64,000 nt of DNA, taken from Shewanella sp. 10N.286.48.A6. GTDB taxonomy: Bacteria; Pseudomonadota; Gammaproteobacteria; Enterobacterales; Shewanellaceae. The notes beneath the pieces were generated by a model, which was given only the letters and a program-made list of their open reading frames with translations, was not told where the DNA came from and ran no database searches. Shown here piece by piece: positions 9,834-19,860 of this stretch (position 1 is the first letter of the stretch; each line of letters begins with the position of its first letter). The stretch covers positions 1 through 64,000 of the forward strand of contig NZ_MCVI01000028.1 in assembly GCF_002873135.1 (NCBI RefSeq). Reading direction: 5' to 3'. The position numbers and the translations under genes are program-made.

Positions 9834-10039
9834 TTTAAATTGTGATGCTTAATAAAGTTAAGCGCGGCCATTTTATGGCAAAAATGACTATAAAAAAAGG
9901 GCTTATGCTCACAGTCTTAGATATAAAATGTCATCAAGAGTGGGGCGTTTTAGGGGGTGACTGGATAATTTTGTGAACAAACTTGCTCGCTGGTATGACC
10001 TCTGATAGCCTTTGCCGCTGACAAAGGAGTTGTAGCCCC
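9834..10039. other. Region upstream of the riboswitch and thioesterase gene
   Basis: About 200 bp between the start of the RFN element and the thioesterase start. It should carry the ribB promoter on the minus strand and the promoter of the gene at 10040 on the plus strand. AAAGGAG at 10023-10029 is the probable ribosome site of the latter. No other structure seen. Confidence 0.35.
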
Positions 10040-10594
10040 ATGAATTTATATTTTCGTCTGTTTTGGTTGTTTGTCTGGCGTATTCGTCACTGTAATCACA
10101 TCGATTTTTTAGGTACCAGTCGTATTTCATATCGCGCATTACCGCTCGATTGCGATATCAATATGCATCTTACTAATTCTCGCTATCCTGCCTTTTTAGA
10201 TTTAGCTCGTACTTATATGATTGCTGAAATGGGTTTAATGAAGCGATTTTTAAAACTTAAATGGCTGCCCATTGTAAACGCATCTGAGTTTACCTTTATT
10301 AAAGATATTAAGCCGCTGGAGAAATTTGACATTGAAACCAAGATAGTTGGTTGGGATGAGAAATATTTCTATATTGAGCAGCGCTTTGTATCTAATCGTG
10401 GGGTTCATTGTATTGCCCATGTGCGTGGTGTGTTTGTTTGCAAAGGTAAGCAAGTGCCTATCAGTAAGTTAATTGCCGAAGCGGGCTACGACGGCGCTAT
10501 GCCAGTAATGACTGCTGAAGTGGTTAAGTGGAAACAATTTCTGCAAGTAAAAAAAGATCAGAATATTGCCCCTAAGCTGAGTCAGGTAGCATAA
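10040..10594 (+). CDS. Hotdog-fold acyl-CoA thioesterase-like protein
   Basis: 184 residues. DCDINMHLTNSRYPAFLDLAR matches the 4HBT/THEM6-like thioesterase signature (D-x-N-x-H-[ML]-x-N-x-x-Y). An N-terminal aromatic and hydrophobic stretch (LYFRLFWLFVW) may tether it to the membrane. It probably hydrolyses an acyl-CoA thioester; the substrate cannot be told. It lies 34 bases before the glycosylase-like gene and may share its transcript. Confidence 0.85.
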   Translation: MNLYFRLFWLFVWRIRHCNHIDFLGTSRISYRALPLDCDINMHLTNSRYPAFLDLARTYMIAEMGLMKRFLKLKWLPIVNASEFTFIKDIKPLEKFDIETKIVGWDEKYFYIEQRFVSNRGVHCIAHVRGVFVCKGKQVPISKLIAEAGYDGAMPVMTAEVVKWKQFLQVKKDQNIAPKLSQVA

Positions 10595-10628
10595 TAAGCG
10601 CTAGTCATTTATTTAACGGGGTTAGCTT

Positions 10629-11318
10629 GTGGCCAAATTAGAAAAATTCAGCGATATTTTTGACCGCGCCAGTGAGCGAAAAGGTGGCAGTAAGGCGTTA
10701 GCTCATTTATTGCCTCTGACCCTTGAAGCGGATGAGATTGGTCAATTTTCTGATGCACAACTTTTGTCTGCCATGAGCAAGCAAGTGTTTCAAAGTGGCT
10801 TTGTGTGGCGGGTGGTTGAGAATAAATGGCCTGCGTATGAAAAAGCCTTCTTTGATTTTGAACCGTTTAAAGTATTAATGCTGTCACCGGATCAAATTCA
10901 GCAGCGCGCCACTGACGCAACGCTTATTCGCCATCAAAAGAAAACCCAATCTATTGTTGATAATGCCTATATGGTGCAGCAAATTGCGGCTGAGCATGGC
11001 AGCTTTGCTGAGTTTATTGCTAATTGGCCATCGGAAGATATCACAGGACTTTGGCAAGTATTAAAAAAGAAAGGCAGTCGTTTAGGTGGCAATACTGGGC
11101 CGTATTTTTTACGTAATGTGGGTAAGGATACGTTTTTATTAACCACTGATGTGCAGTCATATCTCAAAGCCACTAAGGTGGTTGATGCCGGATTTACCTC
11201 GCAAACGGCATTGCGCCAATCCCAAGCGGCTTTTAACCACTGGCAGCAAGAGTCAGGACTCACGTTGGCTGAAATAAGCCGCATTATTTCACTTAGTGTG
11301 GGTGAAAATAGGCTTTAA
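10629..11318 (+). CDS. DNA-3-methyladenine glycosylase I-like protein
   Basis: 229 residues, start GTG 10629. The sequence resembles the Tag/adenine-glycosylase superfamily: SGFVWRVVENKWPAYEKAFFDFEP and IRHQKKTQSIVDNAYMV are the usual core blocks. Such proteins excise 3-methyladenine in base-excision repair. The classical Tag zinc ligands are not evident, so this is the shorter Shewanella-type branch and the activity is inferred. Its last four bases overlap the end of the convergent TetR gene. Confidence 0.8.
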   Translation: MAKLEKFSDIFDRASERKGGSKALAHLLPLTLEADEIGQFSDAQLLSAMSKQVFQSGFVWRVVENKWPAYEKAFFDFEPFKVLMLSPDQIQQRATDATLIRHQKKTQSIVDNAYMVQQIAAEHGSFAEFIANWPSEDITGLWQVLKKKGSRLGGNTGPYFLRNVGKDTFLLTTDVQSYLKATKVVDAGFTSQTALRQSQAAFNHWQQESGLTLAEISRIISLSVGENRL

Positions 11319-11926
11319 ACCTCATATCGGGCTAAAAACATTTTTGCGCTTTCATCGGCTAAATGCTGCCGTTGTTGATCATTTAACAGTGGGTTACAGG
11401 TTAAAATTTGCGGCCAAAAACATTGGCCTTTGATTAAATGCAGCAGTTGTTCATTGGCAAACATCGCATCTTCTATTTGAATCCTTCCATCTAAAGCTGC
11501 GGCTTTAATCCAGCGTAATATCGCCGTTTCATGCTGTTTCATTTTTTCAATTTCACGAACCATTTCTTCACTATTGTAAAATAAGTGCCCAATAGCGACG
11601 CGTGCCATATCAATATGCTCTCGAGAGTTCATAAATTGAATCTCGGTCAAAATGATGGCTGATAACTGCGAAAACAGCGCTTGTTGCGGCTGATATTGCC
11701 CTTGATTGCTGGCCATGGCTTCAAACCATAACTCACTTACAAGGTGCATGACTAAGGCTTCTTTAGTGGCGAAGTGATTGTAAACAGTGCGCTTAGACAC
11801 TTGTGCCTCTTCTGCCAGTTTATCCATGCTGGTCGCCGCTACACCTAGTTTTTTGAACATCCGCTTGGCTGCGTCAACTATGGCCTCATGCTTTTGCTGG
11901 CTGAGGGTTTTCTTGGTTATTGTCAT
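11315..11926 (-). CDS. TetR/AcrR-family transcriptional regulator
   Basis: 203 residues. The N-terminal helix-turn-helix is clear (AAKRMFKKLGVAATSMDKLAEEA, then VSKRTVYNHFATKEALV); the C-terminal ligand domain is of the AcrR-like C-terminal type. Upstream lie two copies of a palindromic operator (11962-11982 and 12002-12022), so autoregulation is likely. The RND pump genes start about 1 kb away in the opposite direction and are the obvious target, but their own promoter shows no equally good copy. The C terminus overlaps the convergent gene by four bases. Confidence 0.92.
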   Translation of the reverse strand: MTITKKTLSQQKHEAIVDAAKRMFKKLGVAATSMDKLAEEAQVSKRTVYNHFATKEALVMHLVSELWFEAMASNQGQYQPQQALFSQLSAIILTEIQFMNSREHIDMARVAIGHLFYNSEEMVREIEKMKQHETAILRWIKAAALDGRIQIEDAMFANEQLLHLIKGQCFWPQILTCNPLLNDQQRQHLADESAKMFLARYEV

Positions 11927-11961
11927 ATCTGTTTACAAATCTTCGCTGGGAGTCGTGCAAG

Positions 11962-11982
11962 TATATTACACTGAGTAGTTTA
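11962..11982. promoter_or_regulatory. TetR operator copy 1
   Basis: A 21-bp site ending CACTGAGTAGTTTA that matches the operator at 12002-12022 at 16 of 21 positions and starts exactly 40 bp from it. It lies 36 bp upstream of the TetR start codon, where binding would block that promoter. Confidence 0.65.
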
Positions 11983-12001
11983 CTTTTCAACAATAAATCA
12001 A

Positions 12002-12022
12002 TAAACTGCACCGTGTAGTTTA
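12002..12022. promoter_or_regulatory. TetR operator copy 2 (palindrome)
   Basis: A 21-bp palindrome with arms TAAACTGCAC and GTGTAGTTTA around a single C; nine of ten arm positions pair. The symmetry, the length and the repeat at 11962 are typical of a TetR-family operator. Assignment to the TetR protein next door is inference from position. Confidence 0.7.
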
Positions 12023-12931
12023 CATTTGCTGTATGAATGTTGAACTGCTACATGCTATTAGTTCAGCCATTTATGGCAATGAGCATTATGATCATTTTAA
12101 TAAAGCCGTCGTATTGGTTTCAAAGATTGGCAAAATATTTTAATGCCTCAATCAATAAGTAGACTATCTTTTTATTGATTGAAGCATTCCTGACCGTTTT
12201 AGTGTCGCAACAAGGTGGTAAAAAGCAGGTGAGCTCAGGTTCGTCGTAACCTCAGCTGAGTGCATTACCTCACCTTGGTATATTTGAGCGCTATATCAAT
12301 TTATAGGCAAGTTGGGATAACTAAGGCTAAAAAATAAACTATTCTTTAATGGCGATGGTGCTTACCAATCTGCGCTTAAGATATTTGTTAGCTTTGACGG
12401 GATATGTTTATTTTATCAGAAGGCTAGTGATCGTTGTCTAGTCAGCGTATGACAACTTACGCTGCTGTGGTTAAGCAGTATAAAGCATCCTGACAAGGCT
12501 CATGATGGTGGCGGGATATGCTGATTAACTCTGTATTCGTGCTACAAGTGCCACAATTAATATTGTAGGTAGGTATTTTTTCAGGATTTAATACTAGGCG
12601 CACACCTTTTTTGATTAGAATGTTGTATATTTACGCACTTTTAAAAGTGAGCGGGTTAACTTTTTAGTAACACTTTCGTGTGTATTTTTTGTTGTTGCTA
12701 CAGCTTAGTCAACAAAGCGTATACAAAGTATCTAAGTTTATTATTTGTTTACAATTTATAATTTTTTAATTGGTTGTAATGGTTGTTGAGCTCGCAAGTG
12801 TATGGGATAACAACGTCCATTAAAATTTCAAGCTTAAAACGTTGAAAAACGTTGAAATATATATCCAGCAAATATTTACCCTTCAAACAAGGTGAAATTT
12901 ACTGATGATGTCATTAGGAGTAGGAGCAGTC
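12023..12931. other. Structured ~0.9 kb intergenic region before the RND operon
   Basis: No convincing large gene. A 36-codon ORF (12033-12143, MNVELLHAIS...) starts 10 bp after the operator, lacks a ribosome site, and ends at a long inverted repeat (12142-12188). A second stem (AGCTCAGGTT / AACCTCAGCT, one mismatch) lies at about 12232-12257, inside a wider CAGGTGAG...CTCACC pair. The last 200 bp are AT-rich with AACGTTGAAA repeated near 12838-12860 and hold the pump promoter. The ribosome site GTAGGAG is at 12921-12927. Confidence 0.5.
12142..12188. repeat. Long inverted repeat after a micro-ORF
   Basis: Arms AATGCCTCAATCAATAA (12142-12158) and TTATTGATTGAAGCATT (12172-12188) pair at 16 of 17 positions around a 13-base loop. 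No T-run follows on the plus strand, so it is not a standard terminator. It begins at the stop codon of the 36-codon ORF at 12033. Confidence 0.75.
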
Positions 12932-14077
12932 ATGCGCAAAGCACTGAAAATAGCCTCAGTTATCACTGCGGCTTTATGGATTACCGCTTGTGGTCAAGCC
13001 GAACAAGGCCAAGGCCAACAAAAAGCACCACCCGCACCAGTAGGGGTGATGAGTGTGACTGAGCAATCTCAAGCCATTTATGTTGAATTACCAGGTCGTA
13101 GTCGTGCTTTTTTAGAAGCGGAAGTACGCCCACAGGTATCAGGCATCATCACCAACCGTGGTTTTGTTGAAGGTAAAGATGTCGAAGCGGGTCAGTCACT
13201 GTATCAAATTGACTCTGCAACTTACAAAGCTGCTTTAGTTAGCGCAGAAGCAGATTTAGCCAGCGCGAATGCAGCCTTGGCTTCTGCGAAAGCTACAGCA
13301 GACCGTTATGCAGCCTTGGTTAAAACTAATGCTATTAGTGCCCAAGACTTTGATGAAGCTGATGCAGCCTACAAAGAAGCAATCGCTAAGGTGACTGTTG
13401 CTGAGGCAGCAATTAATACTGCTAAAATCAACCTTGAATACACAGAAGTACGTGCACCAATCTCTGGTCGTATTGGCACATCAAGTGTCACTCCTGGTGC
13501 ACTAGTTACTGCTAATCAATCAAATACACTGGCGAAAATTCAGCAACTTGATCCAATCAATATCGATATTGCTCAATCAAGTGCGCAACTATTACGTCTT
13601 AAGTCAAAACTTAGACAAGGCAAGTTACAGCAAAGCGAAAATGCTGAAGTGACCCTTATTCTTGAAGACGGTAGCACTTACGAGAACGTAGGTACATTGC
13701 AGTTCTCTGAAGTGAGCGTCAATGAAGCAACAGGTTCGGTGATTATCCGTGCTGAATTCCCTAACCCTGATGGGGTGTTGTTGCCTGGTATGTATGTGCG
13801 CGCGATTTTAAATGCCGGACAAGATCCATCAGCCATTTTAGTGCCGCAAAAAGCCATTACCCGTAACACAAAAGGTGAAGCGGTAGCTATGATTGTTAAT
13901 GCTGATAATCAAGCTGAAGCGCGCGTGGTGAAAACAGCAGAGGTGATTAATCACCAATGGCGTATTACTGAAGGCTTAAAGGCTGGCGACAAATTGATTG
14001 TCGAAGGTCTGCAAAAAGTTCGTCCTGGCGCTGAAGTTGCTCCACAAGTTTTAACCGAAAATACTCCAACTAAATAG
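12932..14077 (+). CDS. RND efflux periplasmic adaptor subunit (AcrA/MexA type)
   Basis: 381 residues from ATG 12932, which has GTAGGAG upstream; the frame is open nine codons further. Lipoprotein signal with lipobox ITAC, so it is probably anchored to the inner membrane by its lipidated Cys. Adaptor order is normal: barrel-sandwich halves (VRPQVSGIITNRGFVEGKDVEAGQ and YTEVRAPISGRIGTS) around an alanine-rich alpha-hairpin, then beta-barrel and membrane-proximal domains. It bridges the pump at 14087 to an outer-membrane TolC-like channel, which is not encoded here. Confidence 0.95.
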   Translation: MRKALKIASVITAALWITACGQAEQGQGQQKAPPAPVGVMSVTEQSQAIYVELPGRSRAFLEAEVRPQVSGIITNRGFVEGKDVEAGQSLYQIDSATYKAALVSAEADLASANAALASAKATADRYAALVKTNAISAQDFDEADAAYKEAIAKVTVAEAAINTAKINLEYTEVRAPISGRIGTSSVTPGALVTANQSNTLAKIQQLDPINIDIAQSSAQLLRLKSKLRQGKLQQSENAEVTLILEDGSTYENVGTLQFSEVSVNEATGSVIIRAEFPNPDGVLLPGMYVRAILNAGQDPSAILVPQKAITRNTKGEAVAMIVNADNQAEARVVKTAEVINHQWRITEGLKAGDKLIVEGLQKVRPGAEVAPQVLTENTPTK

Positions 14078-14086
14078 GGTAACGTT

Positions 14087-17000
14087 ATGGCTCGTTTCTT
14101 TATCGATCGCCCTATTTTTGCATGGGTGATCTCAATTCTAATCATGTTGGCAGGGGTCTTAGCAATTAAAGATCTTCCTGTGGCGCAGTACCCGAGTATT
14201 GCACCGCCAACAGTTGAAATAACCGCGTTTTATCCTGGCGCGTCTGCAAAGACCATGGAAGATACAGTAACTCAGGTTATTGAACAACGTATGACGGGTA
14301 TTGACCATCTGCGTTATATTGCCTCAAGCAGTGATAGTTTTGGTAATGCAAAAATCACCTTAACCTTTAATGCTGAAGCCGATCCGGATATTGCTCAAGT
14401 ACAAGTGCAAAATAAGCTGCAAGCTGCGATGACCTTGTTACCGCAAGAGGTGCAATCTCAGGGTGTTAACGTGGTTAAATCAAGTGCTGGTTTCTTGATG
14501 GTTGCAGCGTTTGTATCTGAAGATGGTTCGCTGGATAAAACCGATATTGCCGATTATGTTGCTGCCAATATTCAAGATCCGTTAAGCCGTGTTGCTGGTG
14601 TAGGTGAATTGCAATTATTCGGAGCCCAATATGCAATGCGTATTTGGCTTGATCCGTTAAAGCTGACGCAATACAACTTAACTAGTATTGATGTTATGGC
14701 CGCGATTCGTGAGCAAAATGCGCAGATTTCAGCGGGTCAATTAGGTGGTGCGCCATCAATTGCTGGCCAAGAATTAAATGCGACCATTACTGCCCAAAGC
14801 CGTTTGCAAACTCCTGAGCAATTTAAAGGGATTATTCTCAAATCTGACACCTCTGGTGCTAACGTTTACCTGAGCGACGTAGCTCGCGTTGCACTGGGTT
14901 CTGAAAGCTACTCAGTGGAATCATTCTTTAACGGTAAACCCGCTGCTGGTATTGGTGTGCAGTTAGCCACAGGTGCTAACGCGCTTGATACCGCAAAAAA
15001 TGTTCGTGAAATGCTTGCTGACTTGCAAACTTATTTCCCTGACAGCTTAGAGATTTATTACCCATATGACACTACGCCATTTGTTGAGAAATCAATTGAA
15101 GGTGTTGTGCATACCCTTATCGAAGCAGTGATTTTAGTGTTCCTGATCATGTATCTGTTCTTGCAGAACTTCAGAGCAACACTAATTCCAACGATTGCGG
15201 TACCCGTGGTATTACTTGGTACATTCGCCATTTTATCAGCGACTGGTTTCTCTATTAACACCTTAACCATGTTCGCTATGGTACTGGCTATTGGTCTGTT
15301 AGTAGATGATGCGATTGTTGTGGTGGAAAACGTCGAGCGTGTTATGTCTGAAGAGGGCTTAAGCCCACTTGAAGCCACCCGCAAATCGATGGATCAAATT
15401 ACTGGCGCACTTGTGGGTATTGGTTTAACCCTGTCAGCAGTATTCGTACCTATGGCATTTATGTCAGGTTCAACTGGTGTTATTTATCGTCAGTTCTCGA
15501 TTACGATTGTGTCTGCAATGGCGCTGTCTGTTTTAATCGCGATGATTTTAACCCCGGCATTATGTGCCACCATGCTTAAACCAATTCCAAAAGGCCATAC
15601 CCATATTAATACTGGGTTCTTTGGCTGGTTTAACCGTAACTTTGATAAGTTAACCTCGCGCTATGAAGCGGGTGTAGCAAAAATCCTTAAGCGTACTGTG
15701 CGCATGATGGGTGTCTATCTTGTACTGGTTATCGCGACTGGTTGGATTTTCATGCGCATGCCAACAGCATTCTTGCCAGATGAAGACCAAGGCATCTTGT
15801 TTACCCAAGCAATTTTGCCAACTAACTCGACTCAAGAAAGCACCATGAAAGTGCTTGAGGATGTGAGTGACTATTACTTGGAAGAAGAAGGCGATATCGT
15901 TAAATCTGTATTTAGTGTTGCAGGTTTCAGTTTCGCTGGCTCTGGTCAAAACATGGGTATTGCTTTCGTCGGTCTTGAAGACTGGGCTGAACGTGGTGGT
16001 GAAGGGCAAGATGTTCAATCCTTGTCTAACCGTGCAATGGGTCGTTTCATGCAGATGAAAGATGCCTTAGTGTTTGCCTTTGTACCGCCAGCGGTAATTG
16101 AATTAGGCACGGCCAATGGTTTTGATATGTACCTGCAAGATCGTAGTGGTCAAGGTCATGAGGCGTTAATTGCAGCCCGTAATCAGTTATTAGGTATGGC
16201 AGCGCAGAATCCGAACCTTGTGGGCGTACGTCCTAATGGGCAAGAAGATGCACCTATGTACCAAATCCATGTTGATCAAGCTAAAATTCGCGCCTTAGGT
16301 GTGGATATCGATGATGTAAACAGTGTACTAGCAACCGCTTATGGTGGTTCGTATGTGAATGACTTTATCGACCGTGGTCGCGTTAAGAAAGTATACGTAC
16401 AAGGTGATGCTGAATACCGTATGCAACCAAGTGATTTAGAAACCTGGTTTGTGCGTAACTCAAAAGGTGAAATGGTACCTTTCTCGGCCTTTACTACTGG
16501 TTCATGGGAATTTGGTTCGCCACAATTACAACGCTTTAACGGTTTACCAGCGGTCAATATTCAAGGTGCAACTATGCCCGGATATAGCTCTGGTGATGCA
16601 ATGCTTGATTTCGAGAGAATGGTGCAAGATTTACCACCAGGGTTTGGTATCGAGTGGAATGGCTTATCTTATGAAGAGAGATTATCAGGTAACCAGGCAC
16701 CAGCGTTATACGCACTATCTATTTTAGTGGTATTCCTTGTACTAGCAGCACTTTATGAAAGTTGGACGGTACCATTTGCGGTAATCCTAGTTGTGCCATT
16801 AGGGGTTATCGGGGCACTGCTGGCGATGAATGGTCGTGGTTTACCTAACGATGTATTTTTCCAAGTAGGTCTACTGACGACGGTAGGGCTGGCAACCAAG
16901 AATGCCATCTTGATTGTAGAATTCGCCAAAGACTTCTACGACAAGGGGGCTGGGTTGGTTGAAGCGACTTTGCACGCGGTGCGAGTACGTTTACGTCCAA

Positions 17001-17236
17001 TCTTGATGACATCTCTAGCCTTTGGTTTAGGTGTTGTACCGCTAGCGATTAGTACTGGTGTTGGTTCTGGTAGTAAGAATGCACTAGGTACAGGCGTACT
17101 TGGTGGCATGATGAGTTCTACCTTTATTGGTATCTTCTTAATCCCACTGTTCTTCGTGGTGGTTGAGAAAATCTTCAATAAGAAAGAGCGTAAAGGTTAC
17201 GTACCGCCTGAAACGAAAAGTGATTCAGCTGAATAA
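14087..17236 (+). CDS. RND multidrug efflux inner-membrane transporter (AcrB/MexB type)
   Basis: 1049 residues, the same length as E. coli AcrB. HAE1-type resistance-nodulation-division pump, proton-driven, twelve membrane helices with two large periplasmic loops. The proton relay is intact: paired Asp in [18 protein letters not shown] and Lys in [16 protein letters not shown] terminus [14 protein letters not shown] is typical. It starts nine bases after the adaptor gene with no gap for a promoter. Substrates cannot be read from sequence. Confidence 0.97.
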   Translation: MARFFIDRPIFAWVISILIMLAGVLAIKDLPVAQYPSIAPPTVEITAFYPGASAKTMEDTVTQVIEQRMTGIDHLRYIASSSDSFGNAKITLTFNAEADPDIAQVQVQNKLQAAMTLLPQEVQSQGVNVVKSSAGFLMVAAFVSEDGSLDKTDIADYVAANIQDPLSRVAGVGELQLFGAQYAMRIWLDPLKLTQYNLTSIDVMAAIREQNAQISAGQLGGAPSIAGQELNATITAQSRLQTPEQFKGIILKSDTSGANVYLSDVARVALGSESYSVESFFNGKPAAGIGVQLATGANALDTAKNVREMLADLQTYFPDSLEIYYPYDTTPFVEKSIEGVVHTLIEAVILVFLIMYLFLQNFRATLIPTIAVPVVLLGTFAILSATGFSINTLTMFAMVLAIGLLVDDAIVVVENVERVMSEEGLSPLEATRKSMDQITGALVGIGLTLSAVFVPMAFMSGSTGVIYRQFSITIVSAMALSVLIAMILTPALCATMLKPIPKGHTHINTGFFGWFNRNFDKLTSRYEAGVAKILKRTVRMMGVYLVLVIATGWIFMRMPTAFLPDEDQGILFTQAILPTNSTQESTMKVLEDVSDYYLEEEGDIVKSVFSVAGFSFAGSGQNMGIAFVGLEDWAERGGEGQDVQSLSNRAMGRFMQMKDALVFAFVPPAVIELGTANGFDMYLQDRSGQGHEALIAARNQLLGMAAQNPNLVGVRPNGQEDAPMYQIHVDQAKIRALGVDIDDVNSVLATAYGGSYVNDFIDRGRVKKVYVQGDAEYRMQPSDLETWFVRNSKGEMVPFSAFTTGSWEFGSPQLQRFNGLPAVNIQGATMPGYSSGDAMLDFERMVQDLPPGFGIEWNGLSYEERLSGNQAPALYALSILVVFLVLAALYESWTVPFAVILVVPLGVIGALLAMNGRGLPNDVFFQVGLLTTVGLATKNAILIVEFAKDFYDKGAGLVEATLHAVRVRLRPILMTSLAFGLGVVPLAISTGVGSGSKNALGTGVLGGMMSSTFIGIFLIPLFFVVVEKIFNKKERKGYVPPETKSDSAE

Positions 17237-17260
17237 GCGCTAATCACTGTAGTTAATCTT

Positions 17261-17288
17261 AAAAAGCCCAGCAGATGCTGGGCTTTTT
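17261..17288 (+). terminator. Terminator of the RND operon
   Basis: AAAAAGCCCAGCA and TGCTGGGCTTTTT form a perfect 13-bp stem with a GA loop, 24 bases after the pump stop. The symmetry makes it work in both directions. Confidence 0.9.
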
Positions 17289-17681
17289 GTTACTCGTTAT
17301 TTAAGGCTTATTGCAATTAATAAGCTAGCGATGGGTTAAGTTGATGAGCTTACTCAGGGGAATTGTGCCGTTACTGCGACCTAGCATAGTGAGATATGCT
17401 TAATGGCATGGGCGCAGGTTAACGGCGCTATGACAAGAACGACCGGATCAGTGGGAGCACCTTGTATTGCAATAACTCGAGTCAGTTAAGTTGAGTTCGA
17501 TGCTTTGGTTGCAGAACCTCGGTTATAGCTAGCAAATGCAACTAACCCAATTCCTGTTATTAATGAAATAGTGCCATCAATGAAATACTCCTATCAATAA
17601 ATACCTATCAATGAATACCTATCAATGAATACCTATCAATGAATACCCCTCCATGAAAGAGTCACTGTCAAAAACGCAATA
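17289..17681. other. Gene-free stretch with a minisatellite
   Basis: About 390 bp between two terminators of convergent units. No ORF worth reporting. It holds the 14-bp tandem repeat at 17591-17646; the rest shows nothing. Confidence 0.4.
17591..17646. repeat. 14-bp tandem repeat, four copies
   Basis: Unit CTATCAATGAATAC repeated four times head to tail; the first copy has one change (CTATCAATAAATAC). A diverged copy (CCATCAATGAAATACTC) precedes it. It lies in non-coding DNA downstream of two convergent genes. Confidence 0.9.
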
Positions 17682-17704
17682 AAAAGCCCTGTAAATACAG
17701 GGCT
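17682..17704 (-). terminator. Terminator of the AbgT-family gene
   Basis: AGCCCTGTA and TACAGGGCT pair around AA. On the minus strand the stem is followed by TTTTTATTGCG, 46 bases beyond the stop codon. Confidence 0.85.
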
Positions 17705-17750
17705 AATAAGCTAATCAGTTTCAGTCATTATGGTATGACAACGGCATTCG

Positions 17751-19361
17751 TTATGGCGTGTAATAAGTTGCTGCGCCAGGACCTACAGGGAAGCCTAAAA
17801 CAAATACCCATAGGAAGAAGAACAGCGTCCAACCGATAAAGAACACGATTGAGTAAGGCAGCATGGTGGCAATTAAGGTACCGATACCTAAGTTCTTCTT
17901 ATAACGGCTTGCAACCGCCAGAATTAGTCCGAAATAGCTCATCATTGGCGTTATCAAGTTAGTGACCGAATCACCTATTCGATACGCTGCCTGAATGGTT
18001 TCAGGGGCATAGCCTACTAGCATTAACATAGGTACAAATATCGGCGCAGTAACTGCCCATTGCGCCGAAGCACTACCGAGCATTAAGTTGATAAAACCAC
18101 ACAACATAATAAACAGTACAAATACTAATGGCCCAGTTAAACCAATACTGCTCAAGGCATCCGCGCCAGTTACCGCTAATACCGCGCCTAAATTGGTCCA
18201 TTTAAAGAAGGCCACAAACTGCGAGGCAAAAAATACCAACACAATATACATACCCATGGTACTCATACTGTGAGACATGGCATTAATGATGTCGGTGTCT
18301 TTTTTCATGCTGCCGACCACTTTACCGTACACCAAGCCCGGGATAGCAAAGCCGATAAAGATAAACGCCACAATGCCTTTTAAAAATGGTGAGCCTGAAA
18401 CTAAGCCGGTTTCAGGATTTCGTAGTGGGGCGCCTTCAGGAATAATGGTCAATGCCAATAAGCTTGATAAGACCAATACAGAGAAACCCGCCACCTTTAA
18501 GGCATGTTTTTCTTCTGTAGTGACAATATCCATTTTCTGTTCAGATAAGTCATCAGCCGCTTCAGATACATCGTATTTTCCTAGTTTGGGTTCAACGATT
18601 TTTTCGGTAACCAGTGCGCCTAATATAGTGATTAAAAAGGTCGACACAAACATGAAGTACCAGTTGACCTCTGGGCCAACAATATAATCTGGGTCAATCA
18701 TTTGCGCCGCAGCTTCAGTGATACCTGATAGTAAAGGGTCGACCGTGCCTAATAGTAAGTTAGCGCTGTAGCCACCGGATACCCCAGCAAAAGCGGCTGC
18801 TAATCCGGCTAAAGGATGACGCCCAAGGGAGTGAAATATCATTGCCGCCATTGGGATCAGCACCACATAACCTAGCTCTGATGCGGTATTGGACACAATA
18901 CCCGCAAACACAATCGTTAGTGTAACAAGGCGCTTTGAAGTGCCCATGACCAATAAACGCATAGCGGCAGATAATAACCCTGAGCGCTCAGCAATACCGA
19001 CACCCAGTAAGGCCACTAATACAGTGCCCAATGGGGTGAAGCCGGTAAAGTTAGTCACTAAGTTGGATACGATCATCCGCAAACCTTCAGCATTCATCAA
19101 GCTGACCACATGGATTAAGCCATCCTCACTGCGACCTGAGCTGCCCATAGGGCGAGGGTCTGCAACTGTCATTTCGAAATAACCCGCAATACCACTAATG
19201 GCAATGACAGCTAAGCAGAACATGGCAAATAAGGTAATTGGGTGAGGTAATAAATTGCCTAATCTTTCGACAATGTTAAGAAAACGGACAAAGGTGCCAC
19301 TTGAGGCGAGGTCCTGAGGCGTACCCTTATTAGGCACAGCTTTAGATGGGTCAAGGTTCAT
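17751..19361 (-). CDS. AbgT-family transporter
   Basis: 536 residues with about eleven membrane segments and two re-entrant loops. It belongs to the AbgT/MtrF/YdaH family: VERLGNLLPHPITLF at the N terminus, NTASELGYVVLIPM, and GSASAQWAVTAPIFVPM in the second half. Members take up p-aminobenzoyl-glutamate or export antimetabolite drugs such as sulfonamides. No folate-related hydrolase (AbgA/AbgB) lies nearby, so substrate and direction are open. Single gene with its own terminator. Confidence 0.92.
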   Translation of the reverse strand: MNLDPSKAVPNKGTPQDLASSGTFVRFLNIVERLGNLLPHPITLFAMFCLAVIAISGIAGYFEMTVADPRPMGSSGRSEDGLIHVVSLMNAEGLRMIVSNLVTNFTGFTPLGTVLVALLGVGIAERSGLLSAAMRLLVMGTSKRLVTLTIVFAGIVSNTASELGYVVLIPMAAMIFHSLGRHPLAGLAAAFAGVSGGYSANLLLGTVDPLLSGITEAAAQMIDPDYIVGPEVNWYFMFVSTFLITILGALVTEKIVEPKLGKYDVSEAADDLSEQKMDIVTTEEKHALKVAGFSVLVLSSLLALTIIPEGAPLRNPETGLVSGSPFLKGIVAFIFIGFAIPGLVYGKVVGSMKKDTDIINAMSHSMSTMGMYIVLVFFASQFVAFFKWTNLGAVLAVTGADALSSIGLTGPLVFVLFIMLCGFINLMLGSASAQWAVTAPIFVPMLMLVGYAPETIQAAYRIGDSVTNLITPMMSYFGLILAVASRYKKNLGIGTLIATMLPYSIVFFIGWTLFFFLWVFVLGFPVGPGAATYYTP

Positions 19362-19860
19362 GAATATCCCTTAAATAGGCTTAATTATTAGAGTTTGAGA
19401 TTTTGCCAATCTACAGACTATATGACCTATTTTAAAATAAGCTTAAATCTAGGCGGAAAAAGCTGATAAATATCAGTTAACATCAAATTTTCATTGAGTC
19501 TAACTCAATAACAACTAATTATCGAAAAATAGCGCTATTTAGTTGTGCTGACATTGTAAGTTGGTATAAAAAATACTCATTCTTGTTTTTGCTTAAAATG
19601 CTGTTTTGAATGAATTAAAAAATATTTTTAATCATTTTGTTCTATATTTTTTACCTTTTTGAGTGGTAGCGTCAAAGCTTGCTGTTAAGTTAAGCTTTTT
19701 AATGGTTTTAACCATGGTATTTGTCGGGTTTCTATATGAGTTGTAAAAAATCGTGCAAAAAACAACATCTGCATTGAGTGTATGTTTAGTGAACAGGGTG
19801 TTGATTCTTCGCTATGATGAGGCAAGCTAGTCAGTGCTCAATATAAACGTGATAATAATA
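19362..19860. other. Intergenic region, AbgT gene / transglycosylase gene
   Basis: About 500 bp, very AT-rich in 19550-19660. A nested inverted repeat lies at 19511-19546: outer arms ACAACTAA and TTAGTTGT, and an inner 14-bp palindrome AAATAGCGCTATTT at 19527-19540. This may be a regulator site for the transporter gene. No gene seen. Confidence 0.45.

Noticed and set aside
12033..12143. 36-codon ORF MNVELLHAIS... as a gene
   Set aside because: No ribosome site and no recognisable family; kept only as part of the spacer description.
12720..12740. Possible third TetR operator before the pump (ends TAAGTTTA)
   Set aside because: Only 10 of 21 positions match the palindrome at 12002 and the left arm is absent.
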